From Leucaena leucocephala (lineage: Eukaryota; Streptophyta; Magnoliopsida; Fabales; Fabaceae), in NCBI GenBank assembly GCA_037074615.1, contig CM073558.1:21001001-21065000 (forward strand): a DNA stretch of 64,000 bases. The letters run 5' to 3'. Numbering within the stretch: the first letter of the stretch is position 1; every line of letters starts with the position of its first letter. A model generated the notes under the pieces. The model was not told the origin of the DNA, did no database searches, and worked only from the letters and a program-made list of their open reading frames with translations. The position numbers were made by a program, and so were the translations under genes. Of the stretch, positions 1-11,095 are shown one piece after another.

Positions 1-520
1 AAGCAATAATATTATTTATAAAAAATAATATATATTCAAATTTAAAAAAAATACTTATTATAAAAGATAAAAATTATTTATATTCTAATAGTTGAATGAG
101 TAATGATACCTTTTAGAATATTGGTTGAGTTGCAAATTTTATGATAACGTTTGATTTTGCATAAAATCAGTAAGTGGTAATTATTTGTGCTGTAAAAAAA
201 ATGCCATAATGATTTGTAGTGAGGGGAAAATAAATTCCCAATTTAGTTAAAATATTGTTGGTGAATGTGGAAAACTTTAAAATATTAACTTAATTAAATT
301 AGAAATGGGGTTGAGGGAAAAAAGGGGGCGGGGGGGGTGGGGAATGAACGGGAAAACCGAAAATGGGGAAGGGAGAGATGGCGTGCAGTGCACACGTGGG
401 AGGGAGGAATTTGGGGTAGCTACGTGTGTATAGGGTGCGATCTAAATAAGCACGCGACTTCATAAAATAATAATGAGGCTAGGAAATTAGCAAAACGCCT
501 TCGTATTGGGTATTTGATCG
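1..520. other. AT-rich spacer with G-rich tract
   Basis: No coding region is seen. Positions 324-342 hold G runs of 5, 8 and 4 separated by single C and T bases, a candidate quadruplex. The part from about 350 to 520 is less AT-rich than the flanks and could be promoter sequence for the exon-like block that follows. Confidence 0.4.
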
Positions 521-539
521 AGACGCTTTAGAAAGCAGG

Positions 540-656
540 CGGCGCAGGAAACCCTAGCACGCCACTCCCCGGTGGGAGTAACTCCAGCTGCCAATTTGCC
601 ACTTACTACCATGCCCAATTTCCGCGACAGTGACTTTCTTCAGCATTGTTCAACAG
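540..656 (+). other. possible orphan first exon / 5' UTR
   Basis: This GC-richer block contains an AAACCCTAG telo-box-like string typical of plant 5' leaders. An ATG at 611 opens 15 codons (MPNFRDSDFLQHCST) that run into a plausible splice donor, CAACAG/GTTATC, at about 656/657. I found no downstream exon that continues it convincingly; the open stretch at about 985-1380 lacks an upstream ATG and resembles no family I know. It could be the first exon of a non-coding or unrecognised transcript, or a relic. This is inference from composition and splice consensus only. Confidence 0.25.
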
Positions 657-2390
657 GTTATCTCCTCTATTTAGGAGTTTGTTTTTTTATATTACTATTT
701 GATTAAATTATATTTAAGTATAGTTTAGCTGAATATTTAGATTGTAATAATTTATAAAAATGACTAAATGAATTGATAGAAGCGCTTAGTGTTATTTAGG
801 GGAATTTTTCCCAAATCATCTACTTATCGGTTCTCTATATGTTAAAAGGTTTTATTGTTAGGAATGGGATTGTTATTCCTTTTGCTATATTTTCACTTAC
901 AATCACTCGAGTTTTGATCAGTAGTCGTGAATTCCCAAAGCTATATTTCATATTTTTTTTATGATTTAGATAATTTATTCACATTTGGGGAATAATAACG
1001 GAAATCAGGTTAAGTGGAGTGAAGGATTGAGAAGATATGGATTTATAAGAGAAAACTTGATGATGAAGCAAGAGGTCGGATCAGATGGGGTGACTAAGCT
1101 CTTCGAAGGAAAACCAAAGAAAATAAAGGAAGGTGACATGATATGGTGGAGCCTAAAGGAGCGAGCATGTGAGAGGTCTACACTCTACATTACGGTGACC
1201 CCGCGAACATGCCCACCGCATTCTTGTGGGGCCTCTCTCCAACTCACTCCACGTGGCCCAATCGCCCCCTCCTCAGCCCCTCCTCGTCATTCTTCAACCA
1301 CCGCCGCCTCAACTCCTCCTCTATCCCTCCTTATCTTTACATGTAATCCTTCCCTATTTTTAAATATAAAATTTAATTAATTAATTTAAAAATTATTTAA
1401 TTCAGTTAATATATTATATTTTTTTAAAATACCTCTAATATTTTACCTAATTCATTCCCTCCTTTTTCTACTTAATTTTTTTATTAATAGAATATTAATA
1501 TACATAATTAATTAGTTAATGATATATTTTTAATTTAAAAATGATATATTTTTATTTTAATTAGTTAATGTGATAAGCGGTTTTAATTTAAGAGTTTAAA
1601 TTTAAATTTTAAGAAATATATTTATTATGAAAAGTGATGAAAAATTGTTATATTCTAAATAGTTTCAAACGAGATTAGTTTACAGTTGAAATTAATTTAG
1701 AAATATCCTTAATTAAATAAAAAGGGTGTATTTTGTTTTTCCTTGTCCAATCATATTAAACACATGTCAATGTTAAATTTAAAATCTAAAGCACATTTTT
1801 AAACTTGACATTTTTAAATTTTGTTAGCCACGGCCTGCAGAATGCCCTAAACTTCAAACTCCCATCACTTGATAACACCAACTGCCTGTAGCATCACTCG
1901 GAGTTAGTACATAGAATTTATTTATTTTTTAATTTGAAAAATTTAGTTGAAGTAGACAATAATTATATTTTGGTAATTATAGATGCATATCCATCTGGGG
2001 ATGCGTGGGGGGAAGAGAGTGGAATCCAGGTGGAGTATTTATTTATTTTCCATTTATTTATATTAATGTTTGGATTAAGTTTTTGCCTAAATTATTCAAC
2101 AACCCCCCCCCCCCCACCCACTACCACAAGACACGACACTGTCTCTGTGTTTTACCCCTTGTTCCTTCTCATCCACCTTCAATATTCCTTTAATCGGATC
2201 CTTCATTCACTCTAAATTTAACCATTCTTTTCGATTCTGCAGATTTTATCCTCAAAATCTATTTGAATCAATTTAATTCGGTCGAATCGCACCAAACACA
2301 TCGTACCCTTTTGAATCGATCTATGGTCATATCAACGTATCAGAAACCAAATAAATATGTTTGTGTATACAATCAGTTGCCTTATTAAAA
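657..2390. other. spacer, no gene recognised
   Basis: AT-rich sequence with a moderately GC-rich island at about 1000-1340 that stays open in one frame but starts without ATG and matches nothing I recognise. A poly-C run lies at 2102-2115. No RNA gene or terminal inverted repeat is evident. Confidence 0.4.
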
Positions 2391-2397
2391 AATAGAT

Positions 2398-2640
2398 CAA
2401 AAACAATAATTTAAATACTATCTCTAATCATAATTATAAAAATTAATTTATTTTTTTAAAATTAAATAAATTATATAATTATAACTAATATAAGATATAG
2501 TTGATTTAATTTATATAGATTAAAAAATATATTATACGAATTTATTTTAAGATTAGATTTAATTATGATTAATTGATTTATTTAGTTTTTTTAATATATT
2601 TTAAAAAAATTAATTAACTTTTATATTAAATATAGGATAA
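2398..2640 (-). repeat. MITE-like repeat, family A copy 1
   Basis: On the minus strand this stretch matches, with many small differences, a core also found at 18.4, 26.1 and 45.2 kb: an AATTAAATCTAA-type block, then a TTCATATTATATA-type block, then TTATATTAATTATAATTA. Size is about 220-240 bp with no coding capacity, typical of a short non-autonomous DNA element. Ends are approximate. Confidence 0.5.
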
Positions 2641-2961
2641 AATATTAATTACTTAGGAAAGAAGAGATGGGAATAAGGATGGAAGAGTATGCGAAGTGAC
2701 GAGGATTTGGAGTTTTGTGTAGAATGCATGAGGAGGAAGACGAGAGAGATTTAAATTTAATCATTAGAGGGGAATATTTGTATCTATCATATTTGTTTGG
2801 ATCTTAATTTTGTCAAGGCCCACAAATTTCTTCTTCCTCAGCTCATAAGGCACCGCCCTTTTCCCCTCCTTTTTTTTTTGAATCTTTGCTTTTGACAAGA
2901 AAGGGGCGACAAAACTTAGCTTATCAGAATTACATTCGTAGAACTAAAATTATTGATGTGC

Positions 2962-3165
2962 GCGTATATATCGGTAATAAATATAAAAATTAGTTAATTT
3001 TTTAAAAAAATTAAAAATTTAAATTAATTAATTAATTATAATTAATATAAGATATAATTGACTAAATTATGTAAGTGTATATAATATTAATTTATCTTGA
3101 AGAGTTATATTTGATTATAATTAATTAATTTTTACCTATATTTTTTAACATAAGATTCATTTGAC
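2962..3165 (-). repeat. MITE-like repeat, family A copy 2
   Basis: It carries the same core order as the copy at 2398 and the same orientation. It lies beside a third copy, so the three form a small cluster. Ends are approximate. Confidence 0.5.
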
Positions 3166-3175
3166 TTTTTTTTTG

Positions 3176-3400
3176 ATAGAGTAAATAGGATAAATAAATA
3201 AGTAAATAATAAATAATATAAAAATTAGTTGATAAATTTAGATAGATTAAAGAGTATATAATATAAATTCATCTTGTTTAGTTAAATTTTGTTATAATTA
3301 AATTATTTATTTTATTTTTTTAATTTACTCAAAAAAATTAAATGGGTCTTATATTAAAGAATAAAAGAAATATATGGCTTTTTTAATCTCTAAAAAAATA
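3176..3400 (-). repeat. MITE-like repeat, family A copy 3
   Basis: The third copy in the cluster, same orientation, recognisable by the GATAGATTAAAGAGTATATA and TATAAATTCATCTTG blocks in the same order as the neighbouring copies. Ends are approximate. Confidence 0.45.
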
Positions 3401-4100
3401 ACTCTTATAATTAAGATTGAAGAAAGTATGATATATGCTTGGGACATGTTTTTAAAAAATCGAGTATGTTTTATGGACAAAATTTAACGAATACTTATAA
3501 GTTAAAACTAATATAAATTCGGGAATAAAAAACTTGAAAATATTATATTTTTTTTTGACATAGAAAATAGGATATTTAATGACACATTTTAACATTGGAT
3601 CAATAGATAAACCAATGATAGCGGGTTAACGTGGGTACAGCAATATGGTCGTGTGTGTGTGTGTGTGGGTGAATTAATATCTTCAAATGAGTAGAGATGG
3701 CGTAGGGAGGAAGCTTAGTAGTATTTATAAAGGCCTTCATTTGCTGTCTTACTCCATCCCATGTGATATCACTCCCTTGTGCCACTCGGTTACCAAAATC
3801 AAACTTCAAGTGCTTTTATACTAGTTACAGGAAAAATCAATAGTTATTAATCTAAATTAACAACAAAAATTATTTAAAGGAGCTACTATTATTTAAATAT
3901 AATACAGCCAGACAGTTATATAAAATAAAAAAGGAAAATAAATAAATGTTGCATTATATAATTAATTATAAATTCAATACAATTAGGCACTTTCATTAAA
4001 GAGACCCTCCACATTCCTCTATCCGCCCCTTGTTTAATTATTGTATCGAAAAACAGAATGTTCTTATTTTCCTAGTGTCTTAGATTTTAAGACAAATACA
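3401..4100. other. spacer with GT microsatellite
   Basis: AT-rich spacer. A (GT)n tract lies at about 3650-3667. No gene is recognised. Confidence 0.45.
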
Positions 4101-4108
4101 ATGGGCCT

Positions 4109-4535
4109 ATTTACATTATTTTTTGAAAAATAGATTTTATGAAGAATAGATTTTAAAAATAGAGATATTTAGATGATTAGTAGTAGAATCAATTTTCATA
4201 TAGGTAAATTATTAAAAATAATATAAACTAAATATGATAATTACATAAGATATATATTTTATTTACAATCTTATGTCTAGATAAAACAAATGCATACTAC
4301 TAACAGAATAATAATACCTAATAGATATAAAATTATCACATTCTACAACAAAAAATTAAAAGGTACATATTCTGTATAACTATAGTTTTATAAGATAAAA
4401 TTATAGTTTAAGGTCAGAAATAATTTTTTAGATAAAGTGACGATTTGGCACAAAAATTATATTACCATAATTTGAGAGAAAAATTTATTCCTTAACTCAC
4501 ATGCCAAACACACACAATATCTTACTGGAATACTC
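4109..4535 (+). repeat. candidate non-autonomous DNA element
   Basis: The left edge reads TTTACATTATTTTTTGAAAA followed by two AATAGATTTTA-type blocks. It resembles the minus strand at about 38480-38210, which starts TTTATATTAATTTTTAGAAA and also has AATAGATTTTA blocks. The right edge (GCCAAACACACAC) resembles an inverted version of the GTGTGTTTGG-type starts of other elements here. Non-coding; boundaries approximate. Confidence 0.4.
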
Positions 4536-7100
4536 TCCTAGGTCTTGCCCTGTCTAGTCACCCCCCTTTTTACTAATTAAACAAACCCTTCCGTCAAAGC
4601 AAATTAAACAAACAAATATATATTTGGAATAGCACCGAATAGTTCAAAATACAGGAAAGACAAAAAAAAAAAAAAACAAAAGAAGCAGGTTTGTATAGGC
4701 GTACGTACTTTTTATTTAGACATAACAAGAAACATTGGACAAACACATGGAAGATATTCTTAAAGAGAAAGGGGGGAGCATGGAAGGAAGGAGAAGAAGG
4801 AACATGTCACCTTGATTAGCGGTGTGTTGGGTGACCTTATCGAGATTGTGTGTTGTGTGCAACTTAATAAATAAATAATAAAAAAAAAACAACAACTTTT
4901 GACCTTAAAATTTTGCTTGATTCCATGTTCTGATATTCTAATATATAAAACAGTTGTAAATTAAATTAGTGTAGAGAACAAATCAAGGAGATTAGGATTA
5001 GAGGCATGAAATGATGTGGCAACTACAAATATTTTCATGCAGGTTGCCTACAACGTTGGGGTGTGTCCTCCACAACTAAAAGGGCTCTTTCTGTGGGGGA
5101 TGCCAGTTATTAATCTTAACTAAATCATTAAAATATAATCAAACTGAACCCACCACTACCATGAGTGTGGCACAAGTTGAATCATTTTGGAATCTCATCA
5201 CTTTGTGGTCGTAATTAGAGGATTGGACCCACTAATGGCGGCAAATTCCCCCTTTTCCATGTCACTGGTGGGCACACCGTTGTCACTTAACCAAACAATG
5301 CACCCCCATTCTATCTTTTCTGTACCTTAAAGCACTTGCTTCTTCATTACATTTCCTTCTTCTCCTTTCCCACCGTCTATCATTGGATTGTGTTCCCTTT
5401 CCCAGTGTTCCATTTTTCTAATCAATCAGCATAGCATATGTAGCGCGCACAAGCCTGTAGTTTGTAAAAAGTATTTTCAGTTAATTTGTGTGTCCATAAT
5501 ATGACTAGATCCTTCTGTGAAAGATTTCAAAAGGGGTTAAAGGTCAATTTTACTCTACAAAGTATTTAAGCAGGAGGAAGCGATATTTAGAAGTTTCTTT
5601 TGACTTAATGGTCTCTCCACAATGTCAAAAACAATATAATGTGACTCTATTTCAACCTCTCAAAATGTTTGACCATTTCTTTTTGACTAGGCTCTATGTT
5701 GTGAGCAGCTGAGTTGGGGCAAAACAATATTCAACATCACACCCTCCGTCTCAACATCTTAGACTCATTTTCTTGTTGATTATAAGTTTTAGACTTCAAT
5801 TTGAATAATTTCACAAGTAAGGAACCCAGAAGCCCCCCCTTCCCTTCAATATTAGCTCTTTAAAATGGTACAGTGTTTGATGAAAAAGAAAAAAGAAGTA
5901 CAATGTACATCTCACATCACAAATAACGTACACTTGAGGCTTCAAATGATTGGGGATTCAATTGATATGTTTTGAGGTAAAAGAAGATAGAGATAATAAA
6001 TTACTCTATTTTAAATATAGGATATATTTAACTAATTTAATCATATTAATAAAATTAATTAATTTAGTTTATGATATCATATTTCTCTTAAAGTGTTCTA
6101 TCCATTTTTTTTAATTTTTTCTTATTCTCTTATTTAATTATTATTAAAAGTTTGAATAGGGATAATTTAGGAAAGAGTTAAAAATTTAAGAAATAGTAAA
6201 ATTAATTTACTAATTAAGTAATATATTTAAAATCAGAGGAATACTATTCAAGTAAATTAGTAGTTAATTAAATACCTAGCCTATAGGCCACACAATGAGA
6301 AAGTGAGTAGAAATTAGATTTTGCTTACCAAGGTTATTGGTTGCCAATCTATAAAAGGACCCTTTAAATATAGAGTTGCGCCTTGTATTAATGAGCCCTC
6401 ATAGTCTAACTAATCTAATTTTTTTTTATATCTTCATAAATGTAAATATTTTCTCTAATTCTTAATATAAGAGCTAGTTAGATGGTTAAATTTAATCATA
6501 AATATAAAATTTTAATCCATTATGCCCTTTAAATTTATAATTTTTTTAAAAATATCTCTATTAATTGCACAGGTGAAGGGGTTTATATCTAAAAGTAGTC
6601 ATAAAAAAAGATATTATTTTTAAAAAATTAAATTATATTTATTATAAATAACTAATATGATTAATTTTTTTAATCAATTAAATTAGTTATTTAAATTTTA
6701 TATTAAGAATAAGGGAAAATATATCAGTGCCTTCCAAGTTCTGTGACAAAATAGGGCTTTCTACAACTTAGCCCACAATTTGATGGCCTGAATAATTGGA
6801 GTCCTCTCAAGTAGTAAAAAGATGCCGAGCCCATAAAAAATCAACAAGTCTGAAATAAAGTTTGAAATGTGCCAGTGGCCCAGTAGGATTGGACTCCAAG
6901 TTCTGCAGTCGACCTTGTATTTCACTCCAATACTATTTTTAAATGGCCCAACTAAAAATAACTATAGGATGCATAGCATGATTTTTAAAAATAATACCCA
7001 TGATACTTTACTCATACTCTGTGATTGCATGTATACAAGATAGATGTAGAGTAGATTGATTTACCTCATGTATCGTTCATCTTTCTTTAGAGCTCATTTG
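4536..7100. other. spacer, no gene recognised
   Basis: AT-rich sequence without convincing coding regions on either strand. Around 5030-5400 the composition is slightly less AT-rich, but all frames are interrupted. A further MITE-like stretch occupies about 6000-6245. Confidence 0.4.
6000..6245 (+). repeat. MITE-like repeat, family B copy 1
   Basis: The segment runs from a TTTAAATATAGGATATATTT block through TTATTTAATTATTATTAAAA to ATATTTAAAATCAGAGG. Similar block order recurs at about 13210-13480 and 19285-19560. Non-coding, about 250 bp. Alignment is by eye in AT-rich DNA. Confidence 0.4.
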
Positions 7101-7363
7101 GAAGATTGTTTTTTTATGAACTCAAAAGGGAGTTTGGAGTTGATGATAATAGTAATTAGAGATCAATTTGGGGAGCTTCAATTTAAAGTTTATAAAAATA
7201 GAAAAATTAAGTTACATTTGACACAAACTCTATGAAACTCTTAGATATGTATATAGTTCTTATGCAAACGTGGAAGAGATATGTACAAGTTTAGCAGGAA
7301 CAATTAAATAATGATTTGGTCATATCATTTCCATCTCATCGACAACCGCCACCATAAGAATAG

Positions 7364-7860
7364 ATTAAAATAAATATAGATAGAACTCTTGCAGCATCTC
7401 TCAGTAGAGCAAAATATGGTAGAATTCTTAGAGATCATACAGAAAGTTGAATAGCGGGATTTACAAGTACACTGGGTTTGTATAACGTTATTGAAGCTGA
7501 ACAATTGATTATTTATAAAGGACTAAAGTTTGCCTGGGAATTAGGATTTAAGAAGGTTATTATTAAGTTTGATGTTAAGACTGTGATCAATATGTTGTTG
7601 AATTTAAGAGGTGATAGATGCATATTGTTACTTTCTCAAATACATAGTTCTATAAATTTAGCATGAGATCTAAAGTTATAACACATATCTAGATACCAGA
7701 ATCAAGTTGTAGATGCTTTAACAAAGAACAGGTTAAAGATTACGAACTTCTGCTTGTCACATTGAAGGGCTATTGTTACTAAAGAGAGTTTATGATTTAA
7801 CCCTTGTAGATCAATTTTCATTTATTTTGGGTGGATCTGCCCTCTCTTATATAAAAAAAA
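7364..7860 (+). pseudogene. decayed LINE-type RNase H domain and 3' end
   Basis: Read in one frame from 7364 this resembles the RNase H-like (RVT_3) domain found at the end of plant LINE polyproteins: a KINID-type strand with the first Asp, RILRDH, IAGF, VIEAEQL, GLKFAWELGFKKV, KFDVKTVIN, and finally VVDALTK. The acidic residues expected at the active site are still visible (NID, EAE, FDV, VVD). Three in-frame stops break the frame: TGA at 7448, where a Trp is expected, TGA at 7664 and TAA at 7679; the frame closes at 7763. An A-rich end at about 7852-7860 fits a LINE 3' tail. No reverse transcriptase is visible upstream, so this looks like a 5'-truncated dead copy. Confidence 0.7.
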
Positions 7861-9195
7861 GATAATTTTTTAATATATAAGGCTATCTAAAAGTGACAAG
7901 GTGATAAGATAATTAGAGTTTTTATGTAGATAACTGTTAGTGATAGGCTTATAATAAATATTTGGTGAAGTAAGCGATCATCTATTTTTTTTTATTTGTC
8001 CAAATTGTAATATGGCAAGTGATAATACTTTATATAGTTTAAGAGATTGTAATTATGCAAAACGAATCTGACTAAAGCTAATGTTCCCAAATCAATGCTC
8101 TGTTTTTTTTTTTTGCTATACAACTTTTGTGATCGGTTTGTTTTAATTTTTTGTAGTTTAATTATTTATTTTATTTTTGGGCTTCTCTCTCTCTCTTATA
8201 TAAAAAAAATAACGATAAGAACATGTGATTAATAATGGGTTGATTAGTCTCAAATTGAGTGACTTAGCGGTTATATCCCTATGCACACGGTAAATAGATT
8301 TAACATACCCTTATTAGCTATCCCAGCCCCAGGCCAAGAGGAGCAAGGCACAAAGAGAAGTGCGCGCTCGGAATTCAGAAACATAGGATACATTAAAAAA
8401 GCAAAAGGTATACCCCGTCATCCCTTGAAATTATGTGCATTAATGTCCTTGTTGCATTTGACATTATCATGTTCTTCGACCAACCCTTTATGGGTCCCTC
8501 CCCCCCCTCTCTCTCTGGTCCTCATCTTTTTAAAATTCTTTAAAATTTCCTCTTATGGTACTTAGCCTTTTTATGCGATAAAGTTTCACCTATTTTCCCC
8601 TTTAATTTCTATATTTTAATTTACATTAATTCCATCTCTCTACTCTCAAAATATCATTTCATTACTATCTTATCGTCACATGAGACAGCCCAGAATTTTA
8701 AGATTCTTTGCATGATGTCTGTATTAATCAATTAATTTACGTTTACCAATTTTTCATGGGATGTATGTGATTTACCTTACTTTATCCTCATAATTCTATT
8801 TTTTTAAGAGATTAGATCTAACATAATTGATTAATTTCTCATTGAATAAATAGTTAAATATTTATTTGAAGAAATAATTATATTTAGTTCTTAATAATAG
8901 TTTAAATATAATTGATTATAATAAAAAAATATTTACATTTAGGGAAAAATATTTTTTTTTCAATATTAATTGCCGACTAAAATCAAGGGCATTTATTAAC
9001 ATTAACTTGCTTTACCGGGTCCATGAATGCCATTTCCTCTGTAATCTTCGGCCTCTTACCTTTTAACCTGTGGCGACGACACTCACTACCTCACGCCAAA
9101 AGCATTTCCTTGATTCTCTTCCCTTCTTATAACAGGGAACAACACAATCTTTCTCTCACATAAATAAAAGAGAAGACAACACAGAGAAGAAGACC
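7861..9195. other. spacer and stress-protein gene promoter region
   Basis: AT-rich spacer. A second CTTATATAAAAAAA-type end at 8195-8209 resembles the tail at 7846-7860 and may mark another LINE 3' end. From about 9030 the sequence becomes less AT-rich and must contain the promoter and 5' UTR of the downstream gene; no strong TATA box stands out. Confidence 0.4.
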
Positions 9196-11095
9196 ATGGT
9201 AAAAGATCGGAAAATCGGCGTTGCCCTTGATTTCTCCAAAAGCAGCAAGAACGCTCTCAAATGGGCTCTGGACAATTTGGCCGATAAAGGCGACACCATT
9301 TACATCATCCACATCAATCCCAACTCTCTGGATGAGTCCCGTAACCAGCTCTGGGCTCAATCCGGTTCTCGTGAGTCATTTTCTTGTTGTTTTTCTTAGA
9401 TTTCCTTTTCCTTTCTTTTCATCTCCCCCGGCTTCATTTATCGGAGCAAATTCGCATTCCACAAGTATCTTATACTTGTAACTTCTTTTTTTTGTATACA
9501 CTTCAGTATCTGTGCTTTGTAGATCTGATCTATTGTATTGTGTTTTAGAAGTGTTTGCTTCGAACTGTACACTGATGCTGGATATTTGGTAATTTTCGCT
9601 GTGTTCTCATCGTCTCGTATTTGATCGGATATAATTTAGTATTTTCTTTTCTTTTTATTTTTTTCCAGCTCTTATTCCCTTGTCTGAGTTCAGAGAGCCA
9701 GAGATTATGAAGAAGTATGATGTTCAGACGGATATTGAGGTTCTTGATTTGCTCGACACTGGTGCCAGACAGAAAGAGGTCTTTTCTACTCTCGTCTTTT
9801 ATTTTCCCCTTTTTTATCTGACGATTCAAAATTTGATTCTCGAATTCTCTAGCTTATTTGATTTCGTATGCTAATAAATGTAATCGTGGAGCTTTCTTTA
9901 GTATTTCGGGAGTGAACTTAAAATATGCTTTACACCACAACTTCATTAAATTGTTAGTTCAGGCCTCAGGGTTTAAGATTCTGCAGATTAAGTTGTGGTG
10001 CTTAGTACTAATTAGTAGAATTGAGTTGTAGGTGACCATTGTGACGAAAATATACTGGGGGGATGCGAGGGAGAAACTTCTGGATGCCATAGATGATCTG
10101 AAGCTGGATTCTCTGGTTATGGGAAGCAGGGGCCTTAGCACTATCAGAAGGTTCGTGCTTTTCCTATTCTTTGATGATTTTGTCTCAAATAAGTTAGCGA
10201 AAATTATTGCTTTTTTTTTTCCGTTATGATGCGTATGCGGAAATCTACTTGCGTGTGGGGACATTGATTCCTTCCTCTGGATAAATCTTAGCTGTTTATC
10301 CGTGTAATTATAGAATAGTCAGAATTAGAAATTTGATTTTGAAAATTTGTTGATAGGGCCTACAATAATTATTTTTAGAAATTATTGTAGAATGCTCCAA
10401 ATTTTGTAATTTGATGCGAGGGACTAAAGAAGACCAAAAATAATTTTCTCTCACCAAAATACCCTTTCAATCTTATGAACATATCTTTCTAATATTACTA
10501 CTTATTTTCAGTGATTTTAACCTTGTTGCAGCAACTCTCATTATTTTTGTAATAGTAGCAATGAAAGTACAGATAACTTTCTCACTCACTCAGTAAGAAT
10601 AAATAGTAACCATTAAAAAAAAAAACAACTATGTGAAATGCACACGAGAGCTTTCAGAATTTTGCCAACATCTTTACTGTAGTTATTAGAAAAAAGTTGC
10701 AGGTTTGGTGTAGTGAAGTCAAAATGGTTATGGCTTGGTAGTTGTATTAGAAAGATTAGTAGGCTTCTCATTTATATAAAAAAATATTTGGATAAAAGTG
10801 GGTCACACCTGATTAAGCAGATGCTTGGTCCCGATGGGATTGATTTGCTGATAATTGACGTTTCCTAATTTATTGAAGAAACTATTAGACAGCCAGACAC
10901 GTCCCTCAACTATTTGGTTGGGGAGAGTGTCTTCCTCTTCCGTGTTAGTGTAATGTAATCTGGGTCTAAGGAACAAGTTTGCTTGGTGGATTGTTGTTAT
11001 GAAACAGGATAATATTGGGAAGTGTGAGCAACTTTGTGATGACTCATGCCCCTTGCCCAGTGACCATCGTGAAGGATTCAAGCAGCAGCAGCTAG
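9196..11095 (+). CDS. universal stress protein (USP/UspA-fold)
   Basis: Four exons were read: 9196-9370, 9669-9778, 10032-10150 and 11008-11095, joined in frame for 163 residues. All junctions are GT/AG. The start is the first ATG after the leader. The N-terminus RKIGVALDFSKSSKNALKWA is the first beta strand and helix of the UspA fold. The C-terminal part contains G-SR-G-(9 residues)-GS, which is the ATP-binding motif G2xG9xG(S/T), followed by APCPVTIVK. Small plant USPs of this kind are cytosolic or nuclear nucleotide-binding proteins linked to stress responses; that role is family knowledge. Length fits the usual 155-170 residues. The third intron (10151-11007) is the longest. The reading frame looks intact. 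Confidence 0.93.

Noticed and set aside
985..1380. 131-residue open frame
   Set aside because: It begins at TTG, has no early ATG, becomes Pro/Ser-rich low-complexity towards the end and resembles no family I know.
1934..2215. 93-residue frame over the poly-C run
   Set aside because: Low-complexity, Pro run from a homopolymer, no initiating ATG in good context, and no family resemblance.
8281..8565. 94-residue ATG frame before the USP gene
   Set aside because: Composition is not coding-like, no family features, and the second half is a C/T-rich spacer.
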